Shown here piece by piece: positions 52,832 to 64,000 of a DNA stretch of 64,000 nucleotides. The notes below the pieces were generated by a model. The model did not search any database. It saw only the letters and a program-made list of their open reading frames with translations, and was not told where the DNA came from. The translations under genes and the position numbers were made by a program. Origin of the DNA: Eunapius fragilis (taxonomy: Eukaryota > Porifera > Demospongiae > Spongillida > Spongillidae); NCBI GenBank assembly GCA_963681505.1, contig OY811975.1:9664730-9728729 (forward strand), written 5' to 3'. Within the stretch, counting starts at the first letter, position 1, and each line of letters begins with the position of its first letter.

Positions 52832-55800
52832 TCACAGGCTTTGTTTCTTTAGTTTTAGTTGCAACAGATCTTCCTTATTATGGTATACAATGACCACTTG
52901 ACAATGAAAATGACCACATGACAATGACAATGACCATGTGACAATGACAATGACCACTTGACAATGACAATGACCATGTGACAATGACAATGACCACTTG
53001 ACAATGACAATGACCACTTGACAATGACAATGACCATGTGACAATGACAATGACCACTTGACAATGACAATGACCATGTGACAATGACAATGACCATGTG
53101 ACAATGACAATGACCACCAGCACAACAGCAATAACATCACATCACCTTCCCAACAAGCAACTTAAATAAGCAGGTGTCTGTGGGGGTATGGCATCAGAGG
53201 CCTGCACATACCTGACGATCACATGGCTTTGGGATGTTCTTCAAAAGGTAGACAGTGACCTCACCTTGCTCATCCCCAACTAACACCACCTGAATTGGAT
53301 GGTTGCCAGAGTGACCACCATTAATAACTAACCACCCATCCACGAGCAGCTTACATTAGAATTGTTAGAGAACTGTATAACTGTCTGTTTGCTCCCATTC
53401 TGTGGTTTGTGTACCAATAATGGATCTAGACTGAAGAAGCCAACACCGTAACATGACCGTTAAACAAGCAGGATCCATTGCCTTCCCCCTTACACGCTGT
53501 GATTCATGCCCCAAATCTCCACCCTGCCTTCACTAACACAACCAAACATGGTGGAGTCCATTGGTGACCAGCAGATGTCGTTGATTGCTTTCTGTAAGCA
53601 ACATAATTGAAACATGACTACACATGCCACAACCCCCCCCCCCCCCCCCCCCTCCCCATTCTACCTGGGCTGCCTGAAAGCTGTGCAGAGGGGAGGGGTA
53701 GTTCTGGTGCCATAGCTTAACAGTCCAGTCCGCACTGCAGCTCAAGAACACGTCTGGGACAAACGGAGACCACTTCACACGATACACAGGTCCCTGGGTG
53801 GGTGCATATTATAACAAGCTTAAAAGATTTAAATAATGAAGCAAAACAAATGGGCTTACGGTGTGACCAGGGTAGGTGTCCAGGAACTGCTCATTATATG
53901 AGCATGAACACTTGTGGATGTAGCCTTCCTCAGTGCACACAAGGTAGCTATTGTGAAAATGAAAGGACATTGCAGCCCAAAATACGCAGGGTTCACAACA
54001 AAACACTTGCAAACATGTAATTATATTAATTCTATTTCCCCAACTACTTACTTTTCTAACAGACGTCTACATGCACACAGCTGAACACATAACTACAACC
54101 AGCTCTCCCCAAAAGCTGAGGCAGCAACAAATAGGTAACGTGAATTGGTTTACATGATGAAGCATTATCGGACTGATGCCACGCAGCACAGCTACAAGAA
54201 ATGAACAAACTTCAGTTCAGGGATAATTAACTCCAGACTCCAATAGTGCCTACAAACACCTCAGTAATCTATCATCAATGCCCCAAAACAACAAAGCCAT
54301 GCACGCTTGCACTTCCTGTATTATAAAGTCACATGTACATGCGGACGTAGCTCACATGTTGGAGTCGTTGGGCCAGAAGTCAAACCCCATCCCAGGGAAT
54401 GCTGCGATATAAGCGTGCCCCCCTGACCCGAGTCAACCTGGGCCTGCTTGGGCTTGCCCCCGGGGCCTTCTTCTCCCCCTTGGGCTCCACCACCCTCTTG
54501 AGCTTCATCAGCTGGGTGCTCTCAAAGCCCTTGCGTATGGACCACTGGAGGACACGCCCATCCACGGATATGGAGACGAGGACCTCTGCCTTCTCCCCCA
54601 CCATCCTCTCCTTCACCACCCAGCCCACCTGCCACACGGGGGCAGAGTGCTTGTACATAGCGTCCCTGCCAGTGTGTGGGGGTATATCCGTTTTACATAC
54701 AGAGGTGTGACCAACACACGTGCACACAGCAACAATAAAACACGGCTGATATATATATATATCTATTTACATCCCCTTATACATGTTAATAGGCCATACC
54801 TATTAGGCATAGAGGACATGGATTTATGGTAGAGACCCCTCCCCTTCCCCCTCCCCCTAGCCCCCTAACAACCTGATGATAACCAGATCAATAACTTGAG
54901 CCTTAAAATAATCTATAGGGCCTGCTATCATGTACCTGCTATCCAGTAGGAAGTCGTGGTCTGTGTTATGGACGTTGTACAGCAGTAATCCTCCATTGTA
55001 TAGTCCTGCCTGCAAGGGGGGGCCGAGGGGGACCATTGCATACCACCCCTTTCCACAACCCCGTCTCCTCCCCCACCCCTTCCTCCTCCCCCTCCCCACC
55101 TCCTCCCCACCACCCTCCTCCTCCTCCACCACCCTCCTCCTCCCCCACCACCCCTCCTCCTCCCCCACCACCCCCCTTCTATACCCCTCTCCTCTTCCAC
55201 CACCCCCTCCTCTCCCCCACCACCACCTCCTCCTCCCCCCACCCCCTCCTCCTCCCCCACCACCCCCTCCTCCTCCCCCACCACCCCTCCTCCTCCTCAC
55301 CACCCCTCCTCCTCCCCCACCACCCCTCCTCCTCCCCCACCACCCCCCTCCTCCTCCCCACCACCCCTTCTATACCCCTCCTCCTCTTCCACCACCCCCT
55401 CCTCCTCCCCCACCACCACCTCCTCCTCCCCCCACCCCCTCCTCCTCCCACCACCTCCCTCCTCCTCCCCCACCACCCCCTCCTCCTCCCCCACCACCCC
55501 CTCCTCCTCCCCCACCACCCCTCCTCCTCCCCCACCACCCCCTCCTCCTCCCCACCACCCCCTCCTCCTCCCCACCACCCCCTCCTCCTCCCCCACCACC
55601 CCCTCCTCCCTCACTTACAGCAAGCAGGTTTGGGTTGTACCTGGGAGAGCCCAGCGAGGTCACCCCACATGGGGCATGGTACACCCGCTCAGGGCTCTAA
55701 CAGTGAGACCTTAACACACACATCATGGATAGGTTAGCACAGGGGGGGTTACCTCTGGGTTCTTGAGTGACCAGCAACAGACGTACCCCACACCCTGAGT

Positions 55801-56713
55801 CCGAGAGCTAAAACCACCATACCCTACTGCCACAATGTCCTGATGTAGTGTGTGTACGTAATGTCAAGATATGATAACCCTCACCTCCACCACCCCACAT
55901 GATAACCCTCACCTCCACATGATCACTTTGATCCACATAATCACCCTCACCTCACATGTTTACTCTCACCCCACATGATCACCCTCACCTCTACATGATC
56001 ACCCTCACCCCCACATGATCATTCTCACCTCCACATGATCACCTCACCCCCACATGATCACCCTCACCCCTCACATGATCACCATCACCCCTCACATGAT
56101 CACCTCACCCCCCACATGATCACCTCACCCCCCACATGATCACCTCACCCCCCCCACATGATCACCCTCACCCCCCACATGATCACCTTCACCCCCCACA
56201 TGATCACCCTCACCCCCCACATGATCACCCTCACCCCCCACATGATCACCCTCACCCCTCACATGATCACCTCACCCCCCACATGATCACCCTCACCCCC
56301 CCTCACCCCCCCACCTATAGATAAGTACACTACACTGTTGACAGGGTTCACAGCAATGGCTGTAACACTGCGTTTCTTTGTCCCTGCATATGAGTAGGTC
56401 CATAGCTTCTCCAGGTGAGGGTAGTGGATCTCCAGGGTGGGGATTGACGGGGGAGCACGCTCAGAGTCTGTATGGCGTGTGGTGTAAAAATAGCCACACC
56501 TTTCCATAGGTTAATTAACCTGGAATGATGGGTAGGCTCCTATACAAGGCTTGCTTAGGCTGGTACGTGTTGTGAGTGACAGCTCTCTCCATGATCAGCA
56601 GGCTGTCCTTAAGGGCATCCAGCTACATGTGCAGCCATATATACAGACATATACGGTAGTCTACAGACATATACAGAAATATACAGACATATGCAACCAT
56701 ACATGTAACAGTA

Positions 56714-56749
<36 letters not shown>

Positions 56750-56933
56750 TCATTCACATTAGCCCAAGGCGTGCCCTCATCTTTAGGTACTTTACCTTCA
56801 GCACAGGATGGTCGTTAGGCTTAGTAGGGTCAATAGAAGGCATCTCTTTCGCCTTGCCGATAACAGATGAGGCATCACTTAGCAAGGTGAGGTTAGTCGT
56901 CACACTGGCATTGAACACACTGCTCGCTATCCA

Positions 56934-56983
<50 letters not shown>

Positions 56984-59900
56984 TCAATGATTGCCCCTCC
57001 CCTGCAAGGACAACACCCTCCCCTCCCCCTCCCTCCCCTCATACAGTCACCTGTGGCTGATCCAGGGATGCTCAAGGCCCCTCCAACGGCAGGGCTGATG
57101 CCCAGGGCAGTGGGGGCCCTGGACCTACGTGATGCTCCACTGGTCATCCTGCTAGCCACCTTGCTGCTCAGGTCATCCAACTGACTGTCCTCATCTGGTA
57201 GTATGGGGAGGAGAGGGAGAGATGGAGGGGGAGGTGGAGGGGAGAGAGAGATGGTGGGGGAGGTGGAGGGGAGATGGAGGGGAGGTGGAGGTGAAGGGGA
57301 GGATGAGGGGGAGGTAGTGGTAGCTGAGTACCTGTACACTGATACAATGTGTATCCCTCTATAAACATGCTAGGAATATGCCACTAACGTTAATGTTAGC
57401 AATAACTAGTCATCCATAACTAAGTCACATGACACCTTTGCATCGTCTGCTCTTGAAAGCCACAACATACGTGTACATGTACCCATCTCAGAAATAAACA
57501 AAGCACACGCAGAGGTGAAACAGCACCTCAGTGATAAAGATATGCTACTGTTAACTATGATTAAGACGGCCACGATTTCAAGATGCTACAGTAGTATGCT
57601 GCATTGAGTGTATTCAGCTTGCAGCTAAACGAACATAAAATGCAATCCAATCACACACACACACACGCACGCACACACACCCACACCCACAACACACACA
57701 CATGACTATGATCTACCTGAACTATATTATCTAAGAGACCTAACCTTTTGTTGTTGTTCTCTCATTCCCCCCCCCCCCCCCTGCAAATACCTGGACTTTC
57801 AGATTTCTGTAGGGCTTGATAGGTGTCGTACATGTCCCATGGGCTGGCATACGTACCCACCTCCTTCACGAGAGTGGTTCACACAGTAATGGCTGCCCAC
57901 ACACACGTGTGTGTTGGCACTTACGGCAGTAACAATCTCATCAGTCTGCAGTTTTTTGGCCTTGGGAGGGTTGTCAATGGTCTGCATCCAGTTATCAGAG
58001 TACAGGTCATTGCCGGCACGGTTCTTCAACAGCTGAGGAACAGAAGAAAATAGTCAGTGTTATTAAAGAGAATGGAAGGACATAGTTATTAAAGAGGGTG
58101 GGGAACATAGTTATTAAAGAGGGTGGAAGGACATAGTTATTAAAGAGGGTGGGGAACATAGTTATAAAAGAGGATGGAAGGACATAGTTATTAAAGACGG
58201 TGGGGGAACATGGTTATTAAAGAGGGTGGGGGGAAAATAGTTATTAAAGAGGGTGGGGAACATAGTTATTAAAGAGGGTGGGGGAACATAGTTATTAAAG
58301 AGGGTGGGGGAACATAGTTATTAAAGAGGGTGGGGGAACATAGTTATTAAAGAGGGTGAGAGAGGGAGGAACAGTTCTGATAAACATACATGCAGCTACA
58401 GTATTAGGAACCACAGGACAGCAGGTTACATAACTGAGGGTAAATCCCTACTGATCAGATGAAGAGGAAGAGAAGCCTGGGGAAGAGGTAGGAAAGAGCT
58501 ATAGAGCCACATACTAAGGGCTTATAGCTACATGTAAGTAAGGCAGGGGGAGGAGGGAGGCCAGCAGCTACAGCTCTAGGCACACTTACAACTTCATATT
58601 TCTCATTCACTGCTTTCACTTTCTCCATCTCCTCAGAGCCCTCTGCCACACATGTGGCTGGGATGTCAATAAGCCAGATAGTATCAGTTTCACTGAGAGT
58701 GATCATGACCTGAATAGAGAGAACCAGGGGTAACACGGTGGGCTCTATATAGGTAAAGGTGAGCACTCATGCATCAAAACTGCACATACATGTAGCCACA
58801 TGTTAACCCTGTAGCCCCACCGCACATGGCATTAACCCTGTAGCCCCACCACACATGGCATTAACCCTGTAGCCCCACCACACATGGTATTAACCCTGTA
58901 GCCTCACACATATGGTATTAACCCTGTAGCCTCACCACATATGGTATTAACCCTGTAGCCTCACCACACATGGCGTTAACCCTGTAGTCTTACCACACAT
59001 GGCATTAACCCTGTAGTCCCACCACACATGGCATTAACCCTGTAGCCTCACCACATATGGCATTAACCCCGTAGCATCACCGCACATGGCAATAACCCTG
59101 TAGCCCCACCACACATGGCAATAACCCTACCTCCTTCTCAAGGTCTTCCTCAGTGAGGATCAATGGTTCCTCCTCCTCCACCTTAGGTGCCACATGCCCT
59201 ATTGGGGATAATCAGTAAGGAATGGCCCCTCCCTCACCCCACTGCTGCAGTGCACACATGTTGGTCATCTAAAACTGACTGCATTGTGTCATAGCAACCA
59301 CAAATTCACTTTCATTTGAAGTGCAGACAAACCTAACAACTGCACTATACATGCACAGTGAGATTACTGGTGGTGTACAAAGGACATGCACAGTGAGATT
59401 ACTGGTGGTTTACAAAGGACATGCACAGTGAGATTACTGGTGGTATACAAAGGACATGCACTGGTGGTTTACAAAGGACATGCACAGTGAGATTACTGGT
59501 GGTGTACAAAGGACATGCACTGGTGGTGTACAAAGGACATGCACAGTGAGATTACTGGTGGTGTACAAAGGACATGCACAGTGAGATTACTGGTGGTGTA
59601 CAAAGGACATGCACTGGTGGTGTACAAAGGACATGCACAGTGAGATTACTGGTGGTTTACGAAGGACATGCACTGGTGGTGTACAAAGGACATGCACAGT
59701 GAGATTACTGGTGGTGTACAAAGGACATGCACTGGTGGTGTACAAAGGACATGCACAGTGAGATTACTGGTGGTTTACAAAGGACATGCACAGTGAGATT
59801 ACTGGTGGTATACAAAGGACATGCACTGGTGGTTTACAAAGGACATGCACAGTGAGATTACTGGTGGTGTACAAAGGACATGCACTGGTGGTGTACAAAG

Positions 59901-61489
59901 GACATGCACAGTGAGATTACTGGTGGTGTACAAAGGACATGCACAGTGAGATTACTGGTGGTGTACAAAGGACATGCACTGGTGGTGTACAAAGGACATG
60001 CACAGTGAGATTACTGGTGGTTTACGAAGGACATGCACTGGTGGTGTACAAAGGACATGCACAGTGAGATTACTGGTGGTATACAAAGGACATGCACTGG
60101 TGGTGTACAAAGGACATGCACAGTGAGATTACTGGTGGTGTACAAAGGACATGCACAGTGAGATTACTGGTGGTGTACAAAGGACATGCACTGGTGGTGT
60201 ACAAAGGACATGCACAGTGAGATTACTGGTGGTTTACGAAGGACATGCACAGTGAGATTACTGGTGGTGTACAAAGGACATGCACAGTGAGATTACTGGT
60301 GGTGTACAAAGGACATGCACTGGTGGTGTACAAAGGACATGCACAGTGAGATTACTGGTGGTTTACGAAGGACATGCACAGTGAGATTACTGGTGGTGTA
60401 CAAAGGACATGCACTGGTGGTGTACAAAGGACATGCACAGTGAGATTACTGGTGGTTTACGAAGGACATGCACAGTGAGATTACTGGTGGTGTACAAAGG
60501 ACATGCACAGTGAGATTACTGGTGGTGTACAAAGGACATGCACTGGTGGTGTACAAAGGACATGCACAGTGAGATTACTGGTGGTGTACAAAGGACATGC
60601 ACAGTGAGATTACTGGTGGTGAGCAAAGTCTGCTGCACTTTAGCTGATGGTTCTTTCATCATGTCATCAGACATTGAGTCACGCAGACTACCAGTGTTAG
60701 CTGAACTGCTCCCAAACATGGACCTGAAAATGACAGGTACAGAAAAGTTGTATATACAAAGTGATGTCATTGAGAAGCCATACCTTGAGAATGGCTGCAT
60801 GAAGCTACTGGCAAGACCCCCCGTCCCAACAGGGGACTGCAGAAGGGCAAAGCCATCGCCTGGCTGGGGGGGTTAATGGAGACCAACAGTGACATGTGTG
60901 TATGTATGTCTGCACATGTGTAGACCTAACACGATATATGAAAATTTTACAGGAGGGAAGCAATTTCAAAGTTGACACATGCAATTGCATGCCACCGTAA
61001 CTTCATGATGGCGTAAGAAATGGGTCTAGAGGTCCTTAGGCAACCCCTTACAATATCAAACATGCACTAGGTCCCCCCTTTATTGCATTGACCACAAACA
61101 TGCATGTCCATATAGTCAACGACTAGCACAAGGTGGGGAGTTGGTGCCCATTCCCTCTGATTGCCAAAAAACCACTTGTTGAAAGTACTGGGGTGCACCA
61201 GGACTGTGTCCAAGGTGTGCAATGATGTGCATATCAGGTGTGTGTGAGCACACACACATGCAGCTAGCCATGTGCCATAGGAACTCACCACAGCTGGCTC
61301 TCCAAATAAACTATTCTGCCCTCTCCTAATATCAGAGGAAAGGTACATTTACCAAGAGAATGCAGGAGTGTCCAGAAATACACCAAGAGAATGCAGGGGT
61401 GTCCAGAAATACGCAGGAGTGCCCAGTGATTAAATTGAGTACCCAGATACATGTATATCATGGAGACGGTGACAAGCTTCAAAGTGCAC

Positions 61490-61558
<69 letters not shown>

Positions 61559-62549
61559 CATATCACGGCAGTGCTTACTTCACGGAGGGCTCTTGGGTGA
61601 GTAAGCTCTGGGGTGTAACGTCAACACCATTTTCATCCAATATCTATAAATCCAGGCCATTAAAAAAAAAAAAAAAAACAGGTCTGAAGTGTGACCACAG
61701 GGACCAATAGAACAACACCATGTTAACTGAGTGATAATAAAGAGACTGGATGTGACCCATTATCATCATGTGACCATCATGTGACCACCATGGGACCATC
61801 ATGTGATTGTGGTTATGGACCATTGGCTAAAACGAATGACTACCTAACATGCATAACATGGGCTATAAAAGTACTGGTTTGTAGTGGCAAGCATGACGTT
61901 GATGTGAAAACCTAAATACACACCAGCTATTTGTGTTGCAGTGTTATTGAATAGTGGCATCTCATTGCACATAGGTAGCCACTTGATGAGACCTGGCATA
62001 GTTGTAGTAAATTGTACCGGAGCAAAGGACAACACACATTCAACAGGGCTATAATAACGAATCATCACATGGCGTGGAATCATTCTGTGATATTACAGAG
62101 AATTACATACAAATCACACAATGTAAGATTGTCTGTGTAAGATCACGTAATGATTTTTCAGAAGATTTAAAAACCCTTTGTAAAATCAATGCTTGGTTCC
62201 ACGCGTTTCTTTCCTGTGTATGCGTCATAGCCTGCATGCTCTTCAAATGGAACAATTACCTGGGGCGTAGCCTTGTGGAACCTTTGACTTTCGGATGCAA
62301 GGTTCTTGCGGCTGGATGAAAACAGGTTTGTCTTGGAACCGAATTGAGAGCGCGAGTCTCGAGACAGGGAGCTCGATTTAGCATAGGACGAATTTAACGC
62401 ACTGGTACTTCCCGTCCTAGCACTGTGTAAGCTGAAAAAAGTGTGCAGTTACGCATCGCGTGAGATTTTCATAGTTGCCATTGTGCCCACAGTGCTATCA
62501 CACAATTAATTAATACGTACCTGCCTTGCCTCGATCTACGGTCCGCCAT
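52832..62549 (-). CDS. DNAI4: Axonemal dynein intermediate chain 4 (WD-repeat protein 78), 24 exons
   Basis: Exons: 62549-62521, 62422-62260, 61643-61579, 61325-61289, 60836-60784, 60723-60614, 59198-59131, 58709-58590, 58032-57925, 57863-57791, 57194-57051, 56926-56796, 56622-56520, 56467-56334, 55839-55753, 55696-55619, 55009-54936, 54665-54356, 53947-53860, 53793-53665, 53591-53494, 53430-53355, 53289-53212, 52873-52832. All phases agree except exon 18, which lacks two bases at G-runs; restoring two gives exactly 800 codons (799 aa, close to the roughly 850 aa of human DNAI4). The N-terminal 370 residues are a Ser-rich tail, with DENGVDVTPQSLL, LSETDTIWLIDIPATCV and NRAGNDLYSDNWMQTID. The C-terminal half is a WD40 propeller: DIVAVGYGGF, AGLYNGGLLLYNV, HIHKCSCSYNEQFLDTY-type and DVFLSCSADWTVKLW. 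Homologues (IC138 type) act in inner-arm dynein I1/f of motile cilia. Exon 14's donor has alternatives. Confidence 0.92.
52880..53118. repeat. 20-bp minisatellite in the last DNAI4 intron
   Basis: About twelve copies of ACAATGACAATGACCACTTG, alternating with the variant ending CATGTG. Confidence 0.9.
53634..53652. repeat. Poly-C tract in DNAI4 intron 20
   Basis: Nineteen C residues within the 73-bp intron, just inside the donor side. Confidence 0.9.
54405..54480 (-). other. Frame-disrupted segment of DNAI4 exon 18
   Basis: Between KLKRVVEPKGEKK and GFDFWPNDSN the expected frame changes twice, by one base each, next to CCCCGGGGG and GGGGGG. The exon's length (310 nt) is two short of what the flanking phases require. 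Homopolymer consensus errors are the simplest explanation. Confidence 0.7.
55040..55612. repeat. CCTCCTCCCCCACCACC minisatellite in DNAI4 intron 16
   Basis: About thirty imperfect 16-18 bp units, strictly pyrimidine plus A on the + strand. It ends eight bases from the exon 16 donor. The Pro-rich and Gly-rich open frames on both strands are artefacts. Confidence 0.92.
55880..56308. repeat. 20-bp minisatellite in DNAI4 intron 14
   Basis: Units of ACATGATCACCCTCACCCCC, about 20 copies, more degenerate at the low-coordinate end. Confidence 0.9.
56715..56990. repeat. Two (CA)n tracts around DNAI4 exon 12
   Basis: CA repeats at 56716-56748 and 56935-56981 lie in the introns on both sides of the 131-nt exon. 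Confidence 0.9.
57195..57325. repeat. GGAGGTGGAGGGGAGA minisatellite in DNAI4 intron 10
   Basis: Purine-rich 12-18 bp units immediately after the exon 11 acceptor region. On the gene strand this is a long polypyrimidine tract in front of the acceptor. Confidence 0.85.
58045..58365. repeat. 27-bp minisatellite in DNAI4 intron 8
   Basis: About eleven copies of GAACATAGTTATTAAAGAGG plus GTGGGG. Confidence 0.9.
58795..59125. repeat. 28-bp minisatellite in DNAI4 intron 7
   Basis: About eleven copies of TTAACCCTGTAGCCCCACCA plus CACATGGCA, beginning next to the exon 7 donor. Confidence 0.9.
59350..60613. repeat. 35/24-bp minisatellite in DNAI4 intron 6 that contains the splice donor
   Basis: Two unit types differ by an 11-bp deletion (AGTGAGATTAC): 35 bp with it, 24 bp without. 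I count 27 occurrences of AGTGAGATTACTGGTGGT. The last one, at 60604-60621, is the genuine exon 6 donor (ACCACCA|GTAATCTC on the gene strand). Every long unit therefore carries a copy of that donor. The order of long and short units shows higher-order blocks. Confidence 0.95.
61480..61560. repeat. (CA)n microsatellite in DNAI4 intron 3
   Basis: About 33 CA units at 61489-61556. Confidence 0.95.
62068..62222. mobile_element. CACTA-like MITE copy in DNAI4 intron 2
   Basis: Aligns with 31134-31284 (GGAATCATTCTGTGATATTA, GATCACGTAATGATTTTTCA, CCACGCGTTTCTTTCCTGTG). The left end has lost CACAGGGAAAAAAC. Confidence 0.8.
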
Positions 62550-63009
62550 CAAAACGGTTGCTGAGCAACATCAACGTCACGTGTGGTTTACTGATCTCGT
62601 ACCCAGGCCCAATTGTGCGTAACTTCGAGCAAGCTGGCGCGTCCAATCAAAATCGAAGATATGTCGTGTGAACATTGAATTTTATTAGATCCAGGCACCC
62701 CCCCCCCCCCCCCCCCCCCCCCTGATTGGGGGGGGCCTTGGTCCCCCCGGTTCCTACGCCACTGCCCGCACACGTGCTATCTCGCAAGCCAGACGTACTT
62801 GCGTGGAGTGGGGACGAGGTAACTATACGCGGACGTCGAACGAAGACTCAATTGCGAGGCTACGCAGGTGCCGGGTCGTCCTAAATGTTCTTCCCTCGGC
62901 CCCCCACTCCCAAATTTGGTTTTACAACACGTAGTTGCTTGATCTGGACTCCTCTTCTGAAGATATATTAGATGTACCAGAGGCGTATGAAGGTATTAAA
63001 AAGTGGGGT

Positions 63010-63041
<32 letters not shown>

Positions 63042-63146
63042 AACTCATAAAGTAAGTGTGGTCATTTATGTTTTAATAAATGTCAAAAAATGTACAAGTG
63101 AGATATTTTCAATTAGCATCTCCGTATCATTTGCTGATGCAGTATT
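62550..63146. other. DNAI4 upstream region with MITE end and homopolymers
   Basis: No TATA box is evident directly upstream of the DNAI4 start. A C-run (62698-62722) and TTCCTACGCCACTGC (complement of the hAT-type CAGTGGCGTAGGAA end, about 62751-62765) suggest a MITE right end. A G-run occupies 63008-63040. A short + strand frame (LDSSSEDILDVPEAYEGIKK) ends in that G-run and is not supported as a gene. Confidence 0.45.
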
Positions 63147-64000
63147 TCAATAAATCAGTTCATTTTCGTGACAATGAAGCAGCATTACATTACTAAATCT
63201 TTCCTGCATCATACTTGACCTCAAGTAGTTTTCAGAGCAGAAAATGACCTTTCAGCATTAGCTGTAGTAATAGGAATAGTGAAGTACAATATTACTACCT
63301 CTTAATAGAGAGCAGGTGTGAGTGCTTTGAGCATTTCAGCAAATACTTGTGATTTGCTTAAGATTTTTGTTTTCTGGTCTTTTTTCATTTCAGTAATGAA
63401 GTCAGGAATCAGATTAACTGTCTAAACAGCCTTTTGCCATCCAAACCTTTACTATACAACTCCAAAAATGATTCCTCTGCATGGATGTCCTCACTGGATT
63501 GTAGATTTGCTGCTTTGAGCTGAATGTTTTCAATGTACTTGGGAAATTTCAGAGCTTCTTGATTAAATCTGCGAGATATTTCATTTCTATAACTACATTC
63601 GAAACCTCAAAATAAATGTCAGTGTCGAAAATAATCTTTGGGTGTTGTGTGTACATGTGGTGCAGATATCTTTGTGGTTGCCTTCTGGAGGGAGACATGG
63701 AGGAATTGTCAAACCAGTAGCTACTAACTGATAAAAATGGTCATATGTCTCATCAGATTGATATCTATCTATAAACCTCATTGCTACTTCTGATTGTAGT
63801 AGAGTTGGGTGGCAATTCCACTAAATGTTCCATGCATCATATTAGAAGCTCCATCGTATCCCTGACCTCGGCATTGAGTGAGCGGCAAGTTGTACCCAAC
63901 TAGTCATAGATCTGCATAGTGAGCCTGAATCTGTTCTATCAACATGAAAAATAACTATATGATCTTCATAAATGTCAAAAACTACGCCCACCCATCTGCC
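63147..64000 (-). pseudogene. hAT-family transposase (ZMYM-like), incomplete
   Basis: Reading from the window edge on the - strand: GQGYDGASNMMHGTFSGIAT (about 63870-63810), MRFIDRYQSDETYDHFYQLV, a shifted frame with RRFNQEALKFPKYIENIQLK and SFLELYSKGLDGK, FITEMKKDQKTKILSKSQVF, then ITTANAERSFSALKT and SSMMQERFSNVMLLHCHE, ending at a stop at 63147. GQGYDGASNM and the AERSFSALK dimerisation motif identify a hAT transposase. At least four frameshifts or stops break it. The N-terminus lies outside the window. Confidence 0.8.

Noticed and set aside
52681-52901. Gly-rich frames over the 47-G run
   Set aside because: Homopolymer artefacts; the true coding sequence there is the last DNAI4 exon on the - strand.
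54857-55737. Pro-rich + strand and Gly/Arg-rich - strand frames up to 256 codons
   Set aside because: They lie in a CCTCCTCCCCCACC minisatellite within a DNAI4 intron and overlap true exons 16 and 17 in the wrong frames.
59350-60613. Regular repeat array resembling a CRISPR
   Set aside because: Units are contiguous with no unique spacers, and the locus is a eukaryotic intron.

Overview
The window is nuclear DNA from an invertebrate animal. Genes are intron-rich with GT-AG splice sites, and the sequence is loaded with microsatellites, minisatellites, long G or C homopolymers and decayed eukaryotic mobile elements. No bacterial gene organisation is present. A flagellar-dynein intermediate chain gene, dispanin/CD225 genes and mobile-element protein families familiar from sponges and cnidarians point to an early-branching marine metazoan. 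A sponge is my best guess, but the sequence does not prove it.

Layout. 1-8 kb: a fold-back MITE, a retroelement C-terminal fragment, and a nested pair of Ginger-type cut-and-paste transposons. The outer element encodes an integrase plus PHD finger on the + strand. The inner one encodes a KRBA2-like integrase, a Cys-rich region and a Ulp1 protease on the - strand. 8-12.6 kb: dispersed repeats and a 530-bp inverted repeat. 12.8-13.7 kb and 28.2-29.2 kb: two paralogous dispanin/IFITM-like genes on the - strand, each with a microexon, inside a diverged segmental duplication that also includes 21.4-22.0 and 30.9-32.5 kb. Between them lie a 19-bp minisatellite, 1-kb tandem duplications, a fold-back element, a 1,065-bp TIR transposon carrying a small zinc-binding protein gene, and a 200-N assembly gap (26301-26500). 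33.5-41 kb: a retrotransposon LTR with gag start, a RecQ-like relic, exon-like Cys-rich segments, a 328-bp satellite and a hAT-type MITE. 42.4-45.8 kb: a large, nearly intact gene of an uncharacterised, probably mobile-element-derived family. 47.0-51.3 kb: a decayed Ty3/gypsy element with its 3' LTR. 52.8-62.5 kb: a 24-exon gene for the axonemal dynein intermediate chain DNAI4 (WDR78), which I could reconstruct completely. 63.1-64 kb: a hAT transposase pseudogene running off the window.

The host genes with a clear identity are DNAI4 (ciliary inner-arm dynein) and the two dispanin-like membrane proteins; they are functionally unrelated. The rest is mobile DNA at various stages of decay. Many reading frames break at homopolymers, so some 'pseudogene' breaks may be long-read consensus errors.
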